Shown here: piece after piece, positions 1-5,097 of the stretch
How positions within the stretch are numbered: the first letter of the stretch is position 1
Layout of the letters: every line of letters starts with the position of its first letter
Assembly: GCA_016213595.1 (NCBI GenBank)
Contig: JACRAA010000044.1
Location: 1-7,068 of the forward strand
Direction: 5' to 3'
From: Actinomycetota bacterium
GTDB taxonomy: Bacteria; Actinomycetota; Actinomycetes; Propionibacteriales; Propionibacteriaceae
Length of the DNA: 7,068 nt
Program-made: the position numbers and the translations under genes
Notes under the pieces: model-generated
What the model saw: only the letters and a program-made list of their open reading frames with translations
Told to the model about the DNA's origin: nothing
Databases searched by the model: none

Positions 1-530
1 GGGTCGACGCCGAGGACGGCGCGAAGATCGTCCACCACATCTTCGGCGACCAGTCGACGCAGCTGGCGCACGCGCTCGGGCAGCGCACCGGTACGGACGG
101 CTCTCTCGTCAGCCGGCTGCTGCACGTTCTGGCGCCCGTCGTGCTCGCCTACGCAGGCAAGAAGCTCGGGCTGGCCACTCCCGCCGGAGGCGGCGGCGTG
201 CTCGGCGACTTCCTCGGCAGCATCCTCGCCGGCACGGCGGCTACCGAGAGCGATACGTCGGAGACCCGGCTCGACTCCGGTACAGCGTCGGGGACCGGGC
301 TCGACTCCGGTACAGCGTCGGAGACCGGGCTCGACTCCGGTACCTCGTCGGACAGCGGCGCCGGATCGGGCACGTCGTCGGAGAGTGGTCTGACCACGGG
401 GGCGTCCTCGGACAGAGCCCCTGTTGAGGAGCCGTCGTCGGACAGTGCGCCGGTGGCTGCTGAGCAGCGGCCGCAGAGCGGCGGCAGCATCGTCGACGAG
501 ATCCTCGGCGGCCTGTTCGGCAAGCGCTGA
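1..530 (+). CDS. DUF937 (YidB-like) protein, 3' part only
   Basis: This is the C-terminal 175 residues of a protein whose start lies before the window; the reading frame begins at base 3 and ends in TGA at 528-530. The first ~60 residues (HHIFGDQ, then a Gln/Ala-rich helix, LLHVLAPVVLAYAGKK) match the helical repeat of the DUF937/YidB family, in which short IFG and LAP-type motifs recur. The family's molecular function is not established. A Gly-rich helix (GGGGVLGDFLGSILAG) follows, then a Ser/Thr/Gly/Asp-rich low-complexity stretch of 10-residue repeats (about bases 261-440), and finally a second short Gly/Leu helix (VDEILGGLFGKR), which resembles the usual family ending. No signal peptide can be judged because the N-terminus is missing. 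The maf gene starts 4 bp after the stop, so the two are probably co-transcribed. Family assignment is fairly secure; function is unknown. Confidence 0.75.
   Translation, partial: VDAEDGAKIVHHIFGDQSTQLAHALGQRTGTDGSLVSRLLHVLAPVVLAYAGKKLGLATPAGGGGVLGDFLGSILAGTAATESDTSETRLDSGTASGTGLDSGTASETGLDSGTSSDSGAGSGTSSESGLTTGASSDRAPVEEPSSDSAPVAAEQRPQSGGSIVDEILGGLFGKR
261..440 (+). repeat. 30-bp tandem repeat, six units, coding for decapeptides
   Basis: Six consecutive 30-bp units lie at 261-290, 291-320, 321-350, 351-380, 381-410 and 411-440. The first three are nearly identical and encode [E/G]-T-[R/G]-L-D-S-G-T-[A/S]-S. The fourth to sixth diverge progressively but keep the phase and end in codons for two serines (tcgtcg or tcctcg). 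A seventh partial unit (DSAPVAA) follows. The period is a multiple of three, so copy-number change would not break the frame. The tract probably forms a flexible hydrophilic linker between the DUF937 helices and the C-terminal helix. There are no spacers, so it is not a CRISPR array. Confidence 0.85.
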
Positions 531-534
531 TCGT

Positions 535-1143
535 ATGCGCCTGGTCCTCGCGTCGGCGTCGCCGGCCCGCCTCGAGACGTTGCGGCGTGCCGGCGTTCAC
601 CCCACCGTGGTCGTGTCGGACGTCGACGAGTCACTCGTAGAGACCGACGACATCCACGAGCTCGTGAGCGAGCTGGCGAGGCGCAAGGCGGAGGCGGTGG
701 CCGCGGAGGTCCTTCCCGCCGACGATGTCGTCATCGTCGGCTGCGACTCGATGCTCGAGGTGGACGGGACCGTCTACGGGAAGCCCGGCACGCCCGAGAA
801 CGCCATGGAGCTGTGGCGTCACCTGTCGGAGGCCACAGGGCTGCTCGTCACCGGCCATCACGTCATCGTGTCGGCGGGGGGCCGTGTCCAGGACGCCAAC
901 CGCTCCGCCGAGACGCTGGTGCACTTCGCAGACCTCGCCGAGGAGGAGATCCAGGCGTACGCCGCGACCGGTGAGCCGGAAGCGGTTGCGGGCGGCTTCA
1001 CGATCGACGGCTACGCCGGGCCGTACATCACCGGCATCGAAGGCGACCCGCACAACGTGGTCGGCATCTCGCTCCCCCTGCTCCGGATGATGCTCGCCGA
1101 CCTCGGCGTCACCTGGCACGAGCTCTGGGCCACGCCCTCCTGA
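535..1143 (+). CDS. maf: Maf-type nucleoside triphosphate pyrophosphatase
   Basis: This 202-residue cytosolic enzyme belongs to the Maf/Ham1-like fold, whose members hydrolyse non-canonical or pyrimidine/purine NTPs to NMP and pyrophosphate. Maf signatures are visible in order: the N-terminal nucleotide-binding loop LASASPARLETLRRAG (residues 5-20), S-D-V-D-E (28-32), a Lys in the ARRKAEA helix (51), the catalytic-region GCDSMLEVDG with Asp71 followed by YGKP (Lys83), and the C-terminal block FTIDGYAG (155-162) then GIEGDPHNVVGISLPLL. Length is normal for the family (about 190-210). The ATG at 535 places LVLAS at the N-terminus as expected; the frame stays open upstream but only through the neighbouring gene. 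No clear ribosome-binding site precedes it, and it lies 4 bp after the DUF937 stop, so translational coupling is likely. Which nucleotide is preferred cannot be told. Confidence 0.93.
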   Translation: MRLVLASASPARLETLRRAGVHPTVVVSDVDESLVETDDIHELVSELARRKAEAVAAEVLPADDVVIVGCDSMLEVDGTVYGKPGTPENAMELWRHLSEATGLLVTGHHVIVSAGGRVQDANRSAETLVHFADLAEEEIQAYAATGEPEAVAGGFTIDGYAGPYITGIEGDPHNVVGISLPLLRMMLADLGVTWHELWATPS

Positions 1144-1194
1144 GGCAGCCACCTGGCGTACCGGCCCCCCGCTCCGACTCTCGGCGGCGCGACG

Positions 1195-1286
1195 TCGGTT
1201 CACCATGTTAAGTGGGCAAGTGGCACCTTCCCATGGCAGATCTGCCGTGGGAACATCAGGTTTGCCCACTTAACATGGTGAACCGA
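1195..1286. repeat. 92-bp nested palindromic element
   Basis: The outer arms 1195-1219 and 1262-1286 are perfect 25-bp reverse complements; the core of the left arm reads CACCATGTTAAGTGGGCAA. Inside them 1228-1240 and 1241-1253 form a second, loopless inverted repeat of 13 bp with one mismatch, which would be a U-G wobble in RNA; it is centred on AGATCT. Only the short stretches 1220-1227 and 1254-1261 fail to pair well. The arms are about 48% GC, well below the genes on either side. No U-run follows and no target-site duplication is seen. It could be a MITE-like or REP-like dispersed element, an unusual terminator for the maf transcript, or a large operator. The repeat itself is certain; its role is not. 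Confidence 0.9.
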
Positions 1287-1306
1287 TACAGGCACGGGGT
1301 GCAGCG

Positions 1307-1325
1307 ACGGGAGGCCGCCTCCCGT
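1307..1325. repeat. 9-bp inverted repeat, single-base loop
   Basis: ACGGGAGGC (1307-1315) is followed by one base and then its exact reverse complement GCCTCCCGT (1317-1325). Its right half overlaps CCTCCCGTAC (1318-1327), which is repeated exactly at 1351-1360, 33 bp downstream. The placement 50-110 bp upstream of the operon's presumed start fits a regulator-binding site. A 1-base loop is poor for an RNA hairpin, so DNA binding is more plausible than termination. Confidence 0.5.
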
Positions 1326-1399
1326 ACGGGCACGTTCTGACGCACCGCCACCTCCCGTACAGGACCTGTCCGGGTCGCGTGGCAAGGAGTGGGGATCCC

Positions 1400-1405
1400 T
1401 AGACT
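1400..1405 (+). promoter_or_regulatory. Probable -10 box of a leaderless promoter
   Basis: TAGACT matches the actinobacterial TAnnnT -10 consensus and ends seven bases before the GTG at 1413, so transcription would begin at or next to the start codon. That arrangement is common for leaderless actinobacterial transcripts. No good -35 hexamer is visible 17-18 bp upstream. It would drive the three-gene operon that follows. Confidence 0.5.
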
Positions 1406-1412
1406 TCCCCGC

Positions 1413-2666
1413 GTGCCGCACACCTCCTACGACGTCGCCGCGCTCCGCGACCACTTCCCGTCACTCGCCTCCGGGATCGCGCACTTCGACGGCCCCGGCG
1501 GGACCCAGACGCCGCGCGAGGTCGCCGAGGCCATCGCGGCCACCCTCACGGCTCCGCTGTCGAACCGCGGGACCGTCGGCCGCTCGGAGCGGAACGCCGA
1601 CGCCGCTGTCGCCGCCTTCCGCAGCGCGTACGCGGACTTCCTCGGCTTCCCCGCAGAGGGCATCGTGTACGGGCGGAGCGCCACCGCCCTCACGTACGAC
1701 CTGTCTCGGGCGATCGCCAAGACCTGGGGGCCGGGTGACGAGGTGGTCGTGTCCCGGCTCGACCACGACGGCAACGTCCGGCCGTGGGTACAGGCGGCCG
1801 AGTCGGCTGGCGCGACCGTACGGTGGCTCGACATCGTGCCGGAGACGGGCGAGCTCGACCTCGAGACGCTGACGTCCGCCATCACCCCGGCGACCCGGCT
1901 CGTCGCGGTGACCGCGGCGTCGAACCTCATCGGCACGATCCCGCCCGTCCGTACCGTCGCCGACGCCGCCCACGCCGTCGGTGCGCTCGTGTACGTCGAC
2001 GCGGTCCACTTCGCCGCCCACGAGCTCGTGGACCCGGTCGCCCTCGGCGCCGACCTCGTCGTCTGCAGCCCGTACAAGTTCCTCGGCCCTCACTGCGGCG
2101 TGCTCGGCGCCGACCCCGTGCTCCTCGAGACGTTCTGGCCCGACAAGCTGCTGCCCTCGACGACCGTCGTGCCCGAGCGGTACGAGCTCGGCACGCTCCC
2201 GTACGAGACGCTCGCCGGCGCCACGGCCGCCGTCGACTTCCTGGCCTCGGTGGACATCCTGGCCGCGGTCGACCCCGCCCAGGTCGACCCGGGCGAGGCG
2301 AGCGACCGCCGGGAGCGGCTGGGGCGCTCGTTCGCTGCGATCGACGCCCATGAAGGGGCGCTGCGGGCGCGTCTCGAGTCGGGCCTCGCCAGCCTGCCGG
2401 GAGTGCTCGTCCACTCCCGTGCCGCCCGCCGGACCCCGACCCTTCTCGTCAGCCTGCCCGGGCGCCGCTGCCGAGACGCGTACGAGTTCCTCGCGACCCG
2501 CGACGTCCTCGCCCCCGCGGGACAGTTCTACGCGTACGAGCCGTACCGTCGGCTCGGGATAGACGACGAGGGCGGCCTGCGGCTGGGGCTGGCGCCGTAC
2601 AGCACCGAGGACGATGTCGAGCGGGCGCTCGCGGCGCTGGCGGACTTCCTCGCCGACGAGGCCTGA
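1413..2666 (+). CDS. Cysteine desulfurase-like PLP enzyme (class V aminotransferase fold)
   Basis: This 417-residue, fold-type I PLP enzyme looks like the 'cysteine desulfurase-like' (VC1184-type) branch of aminotransferase class V. It begins with the characteristic HFDGPGGTQTP segment. It then has the PLP-binding VDAVHF (Asp196, which should contact the pyridine nitrogen), the Schiff-base lysine in CSPYKFLGPHCGVLG (Lys222), and a C-terminal domain ending in LRLGLAPYSTEDDVERAL. In SufS/CsdA-type enzymes a GHHCA loop supplies the catalytic cysteine; the aligned segment here reads GQFYA, with Tyr373 in that place, so true desulfurase activity is unlikely. Substrate is unknown; a lyase, aminotransferase or epimerase role is possible. 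The GTG at 1413 is preferred because a -10 box lies seven bases upstream. The GTG at 1389 overlaps the only SD-like AAGGAG (1384-1389) and would add eight residues. The next gene starts 1 bp after the stop. Confidence 0.88.
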   Translation: MPHTSYDVAALRDHFPSLASGIAHFDGPGGTQTPREVAEAIAATLTAPLSNRGTVGRSERNADAAVAAFRSAYADFLGFPAEGIVYGRSATALTYDLSRAIAKTWGPGDEVVVSRLDHDGNVRPWVQAAESAGATVRWLDIVPETGELDLETLTSAITPATRLVAVTAASNLIGTIPPVRTVADAAHAVGALVYVDAVHFAAHELVDPVALGADLVVCSPYKFLGPHCGVLGADPVLLETFWPDKLLPSTTVVPERYELGTLPYETLAGATAAVDFLASVDILAAVDPAQVDPGEASDRRERLGRSFAAIDAHEGALRARLESGLASLPGVLVHSRAARRTPTLLVSLPGRRCRDAYEFLATRDVLAPAGQFYAYEPYRRLGIDDEGGLRLGLAPYSTEDDVERALAALADFLADEA

Positions 2667-2667
2667 C

Positions 2668-3495
2668 ATGGGTCTAGCGGAGCAGCTGGTGAGCGCCTGG
2701 GAGCACGTGCTCCAGGGCGTCCCGGGCGTCTTCTCGCTCGAGCTCCGCTCGGGTGGCGCGGTCGTCGCCTCGAGGGAGGCGGATGCCCCCCACTACCCCG
2801 CGAGCACGATCAAGCTGGCGGTTCTCCTGGCGTTCCTGCGCGACCGTACCGCCGGCCTGCCCTCCGCACTGGACCCGGTCGTGGTCCATGACCGCTTCCC
2901 CAGCGCCGTCGGCGGCGCCTTCCAGCTGGACCAGTCCGGCGACCAGGACGACGAGACCTGGGCCATGCTCGGCCGCGAGGTCGACCTGCTGGAGCTCGCC
3001 GACAGGATGGTGACGCTGTCCAGCAACATCGCCACCGACCTCATCGTCGAGCGCATCGGGCTCGAGAGCGTCCGTCGGCTCCTGGTCGACCGTGGCCTGG
3101 CCTCGGAGCTCCGCGTCGACCGCCTCATCGGCGACGACGCGGCCGAGGCCGCCGGGACGACCAACTCGGTCACCGCCTCCGCGCTGGCCCAGCTCATGGC
3201 CTCGGTGGCCACGGGAGAGGATGGCGACAGCGCGACGGCACTCGGCCTCCTGGCCCGGCAGACCCACCGCGACATGATTCCCGCAGGGCTCCCGCCCGAC
3301 GTCTGGAGCGCGAGCAAGGGCGGCTGGGTTCCCGGAGTGAAGCACGACGTGGCGCTGGTTCGTCCGCCGAGCGCTCCGGAGTACGTCCTCGCCGTGTGCA
3401 CGACGTCGCCGCTGCCGCACACCGAGGGGCTGCGTCTCGTCGCGGCGTTGAGCGCTGTGACCTGGAAGGAGTGGGTGGGATGGCACGCATCGTAG
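2668..3495 (+). CDS. Beta-lactamase-fold serine hydrolase, no signal peptide
   Basis: This 275-residue protein has the class A beta-lactamase/PBP-like fold (beta-lactamase2 type). Visible motifs are S-T-I-K at 46-49 (nucleophile Ser46, general-base Lys49), S-S-N at 118-120 (SxN motif) and K-G-G at 217-219 (KTG-equivalent) in a WSASKGGWVPGVKHDVALV strand. The Omega-loop region (LIGDDAAEAAGTTN) precedes the usual ...T-T-N helix start but shows no ExxLN, so the deacylating Glu166 of true class A beta-lactamases seems absent. There is no signal peptide or lipobox; the N-terminus MGLAEQLVSAWEHVLQG is an amphipathic helix, so the protein should be cytosolic. It is better called a serine hydrolase (peptidase, esterase or amidase) than a resistance enzyme. 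A GAGG (2658-2661) lies six bases before the ATG. It starts 1 bp after the PLP enzyme gene and its last 16 bp overlap the epimerase gene. Confidence 0.85.
   Translation: MGLAEQLVSAWEHVLQGVPGVFSLELRSGGAVVASREADAPHYPASTIKLAVLLAFLRDRTAGLPSALDPVVVHDRFPSAVGGAFQLDQSGDQDDETWAMLGREVDLLELADRMVTLSSNIATDLIVERIGLESVRRLLVDRGLASELRVDRLIGDDAAEAAGTTNSVTASALAQLMASVATGEDGDSATALGLLARQTHRDMIPAGLPPDVWSASKGGWVPGVKHDVALVRPPSAPEYVLAVCTTSPLPHTEGLRLVAALSAVTWKEWVGWHAS
3466..3471 (+). promoter_or_regulatory. Strong ribosome-binding site of the epimerase gene
   Basis: AAGGAG lies eight bases upstream of the ATG at 3480, inside the end of the serine hydrolase gene. It fixes the epimerase start at 3480 and explains the 16-bp gene overlap. 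It is the clearest Shine-Dalgarno sequence on the plus strand of the window. Confidence 0.8.
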
Positions 3496-4571
3496 AGGTG
3501 GCGACGGCACGCCTCGTCCGACAGCTCCACACGCCGTTCGTCACCGCGTTGCGGCGGACGAGCGAGGTCGTCAGCGTCGCTGTGCGGCTGACGGACGCGG
3601 ACGGGCGGACCGGATTCGGCGAAGGGCCCCAGGTGTGGCGGGTCACGGGTGAGTCGCTCGCCGGCATCGAGGCGTGCGTCCTGGGTCCGCTCGCCGACAT
3701 CCTGCTGGGCTGGGACCCAGCCGATGAGGCGCCCTCCGCAGCGGCCAGCACCCTCGGCGCGGCCGTCGTCGGGAACGGCGGAGCGAAGGCTGCCTGTGAG
3801 ATGGCCGTCCTCGACCTCCTGGCCCAGGAAGCCGAGCTTCCCCTCGCCCAGCTCGTCGGCGCGACGACCTCGTCGGTGGCGACCGACGTCACGCTCGCGG
3901 CGCAGGGTGGCTTCGACGAGGGCGTCGACGCGTCCCAGTTCGGACAGCTCAAGATCAAGGTCGGGCTCGACCCTGCCGACGTCGACCGCGTTGTCCGCAT
4001 CGCCCAGGAGGCGCCGGGCAGGCCGGTACGGATCGACGCCAACCAGGCCTGGGACCTCGAGACGGCGTCGCGGAGCATTGGCGCACTGCTCGCGGCCGGA
4101 GTCGTACTCGAGTTCGTCGAGCAGCCCCTGCCTGCGTGGGACCTCGCCGGGCACGCGGAGCTGCGTCGCCGGTGGGGTACGCCCATCGTGCTCGACGAGT
4201 CCGTGTTCTCGATCCACGACCTGCGCCGCGCCATCGACGTACAGGCGGGGGACGTCGTGAACATCAAGCTGGCGAAGTGCGGTGGGATCTATGCGGGCCT
4301 TGCCATCGCGGCGGAGGCGACCGGCGCCGGCCTCGGCCTGATGGTCGGCTCGATGATGGAGTCCGAGCTGGGGGTCTCCGCGGCCGCCGCCCTCGCCGCC
4401 GCCATCAGCCCGGACGCGGTCCATGACCTCGACGCGGCCTGGTGGTCGATCCCGCTGAGCGACGCCGCCAGCCCGTACCGTGATGGCCGCTTCGTCCTCG
4501 ACCCGTCGCCGGGTTCGATGCACGCCGCGGGACGCGTCGTCCCCGACTCCGGGTGGTACGCACGCGGCTGA
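3480..4571 (+). CDS. L-Ala-D/L-Glu dipeptide epimerase (enolase superfamily)
   Basis: This 363-residue enzyme belongs to the muconate-lactonizing subgroup of the enolase superfamily. Order of features: a capping domain with PFVTALRR (Arg25), then GFGEGPQVWRVTGES. The barrel follows, with KIK (158-160), metal ligands Asp186 (RIDANQAW), Glu214 (FVEQPLP) and Asp239 (VLDES), the opposite-face acid/base Lys263 (NIKLAKCGG), GSMMESELG, and the D-L-D pair 316-318. The DxD motif binds the dipeptide amino group in known dipeptide epimerases. The spacing Asp-Glu-Asp-Lys-DxD and the Arg25 position agree, from memory, with Bacillus subtilis YkfB, whose matching Arg contacts the Glu side chain. The reaction is epimerisation at the Glu alpha carbon, making murein-derived L-Ala-D-Glu digestible. 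It is cytosolic. It is last in the operon and faces the lipoprotein gene across 33 bp. Superfamily and catalytic residues are secure; exact dipeptide preference is inferred. Confidence 0.92.
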   Translation: MARIVEVATARLVRQLHTPFVTALRRTSEVVSVAVRLTDADGRTGFGEGPQVWRVTGESLAGIEACVLGPLADILLGWDPADEAPSAAASTLGAAVVGNGGAKAACEMAVLDLLAQEAELPLAQLVGATTSSVATDVTLAAQGGFDEGVDASQFGQLKIKVGLDPADVDRVVRIAQEAPGRPVRIDANQAWDLETASRSIGALLAAGVVLEFVEQPLPAWDLAGHAELRRRWGTPIVLDESVFSIHDLRRAIDVQAGDVVNIKLAKCGGIYAGLAIAAEATGAGLGLMVGSMMESELGVSAAAALAAAISPDAVHDLDAAWWSIPLSDAASPYRDGRFVLDPSPGSMHAAGRVVPDSGWYARG

Positions 4572-4588
4572 CCTGAGGGTTCGGCCTT

Positions 4589-4622
4589 CGCCGTGACGGT
4601 GGGCTTAAGCCTTCACCCTGAC
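4589..4622. terminator. Weak possible bidirectional terminator
   Basis: Between the converging epimerase and lipoprotein genes lies an imperfect inverted repeat built around GGCTTAAGCC (4602-4611), flanked by GGTG and CACC. It includes the lipoprotein stop codon. It has almost no loop and no T-run, so it is only a tentative terminator; CGGCcttcGCCG just before it (4582-4593) is a second short hairpin candidate. Confidence 0.25.
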
Positions 4623-5063
4623 GGTGAGCGCCCAGAGCGAGGCATCGGAGGTGAAGGCGCCCTCGTGCTGCGCGTCGCTGAAGGTGAGCGAGCCGCCCCC
4701 GGAGGCGGTGATTGTCCAGCCGTACGAGGGCAGGGTTGCGGTGAGGGTCGCGAGCACCGACGCGGCCTTGGCCCCCTCGCCGACGGCCGTGATCACGTTG
4801 GCCTGGTCGACCCGCTGCACGATGGTGACTGCGGTGGGGAGCAGCACCCGGTCGCTCGGCCCGTTCTTCCAGCCCAACGCCGCCATCGTGACCGTGCCGG
4901 AGGGGGCTGCCCTGACGGCCGACGGTGTGCTGGGCGGTGAGGAGACGCCGGCCGCGCCGGCTGAGCACCCGGTGAGGGCGAGGGCGAGGCAGGTCACGGC
5001 GACAGCTGCCCGGTACGTACCGGCCCTCGCCCCGTGACGAGAGGCCAGTTCGTGCGCCGCCAC
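4605..5063 (-). CDS. Small secreted lipoprotein, function unknown
   Basis: This 152-residue protein has a lipoprotein signal. A positively charged start (ASRHGARAGTYR) is followed by the hydrophobic run AAVAVTCLALA and the lipobox L-T-G-C with Cys33, after which the chain is Ala/Ser/Pro-rich for ~20 residues. It should be lipid-anchored on the outer face of the membrane. The mature domain (about residues 53-152) has alternating hydrophobic residues, suggesting a small beta-rich or alpha/beta domain (VTMAALGWKNGPSDRVLL ... LPSYGWTITASGGGSLTFS ... WALTVRVKA). I do not recognise the family. The GTG at 5061-5063 gives a normal-length signal peptide but lacks a good ribosome-binding site. A TTG at 5109-5111 would overlap the upstream ATPase gene and make the N-region too long. 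It begins 34 bp after the Wzt-type ATPase stop in the same direction, so it may be the last gene of that transcript. Confidence 0.75.
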   Translation of the reverse strand: MAAHELASRHGARAGTYRAAVAVTCLALALTGCSAGAAGVSSPPSTPSAVRAAPSGTVTMAALGWKNGPSDRVLLPTAVTIVQRVDQANVITAVGEGAKAASVLATLTATLPSYGWTITASGGGSLTFSDAQHEGAFTSDASLWALTVRVKA

Positions 5064-5097
5064 GCCGTACCGACGGCGCGTGTCGTGGCCTTTCGAG

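Larger units (their letters stand above)
1144..1412. other. Intergenic region rich in inverted repeats
   Basis: These 269 bp contain no convincing gene. From left to right they hold a 92-bp nested palindrome (1195-1286), a short GC-rich hairpin (1307-1325), two copies of a 10-bp direct repeat (1318-1327 and 1351-1360), and a probable promoter -10 box (1400-1405). Small open frames crossing the palindrome on the minus strand have no start context and no recognisable product. Confidence 0.7.

Noticed and set aside
261..440. 30-bp repeats as a CRISPR array.
   Set aside because: The units are directly contiguous with no spacers, in frame within a coding region, and diverge gradually.
1195..1286. 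Insertion-sequence ends.
   Set aside because: There is no transposase gene between the arms and no flanking target duplication; the element is too short to be autonomous.
1362..1371. GGACctGTCC as an operator.
   Set aside because: A 4-bp arm palindrome in such GC-rich DNA is expected by chance.
1461..2669. A 402-codon open frame on the minus strand.
   Set aside because: It is antisense to the PLP enzyme and is Arg/Gly/Val/Glu-rich without recognisable domains.
2793..4523. A 576-codon open frame on the minus strand.
   Set aside because: It lies antisense to the serine hydrolase and epimerase genes, which carry full catalytic motifs. Its product is Arg-rich and shows no family features; long antisense frames are expected at this GC content.
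4624..5037. Plus-strand open frame opposite the lipoprotein gene.
   Set aside because: The minus strand has a clear signal peptide and lipobox; the plus frame has no start context and no recognisable motif.
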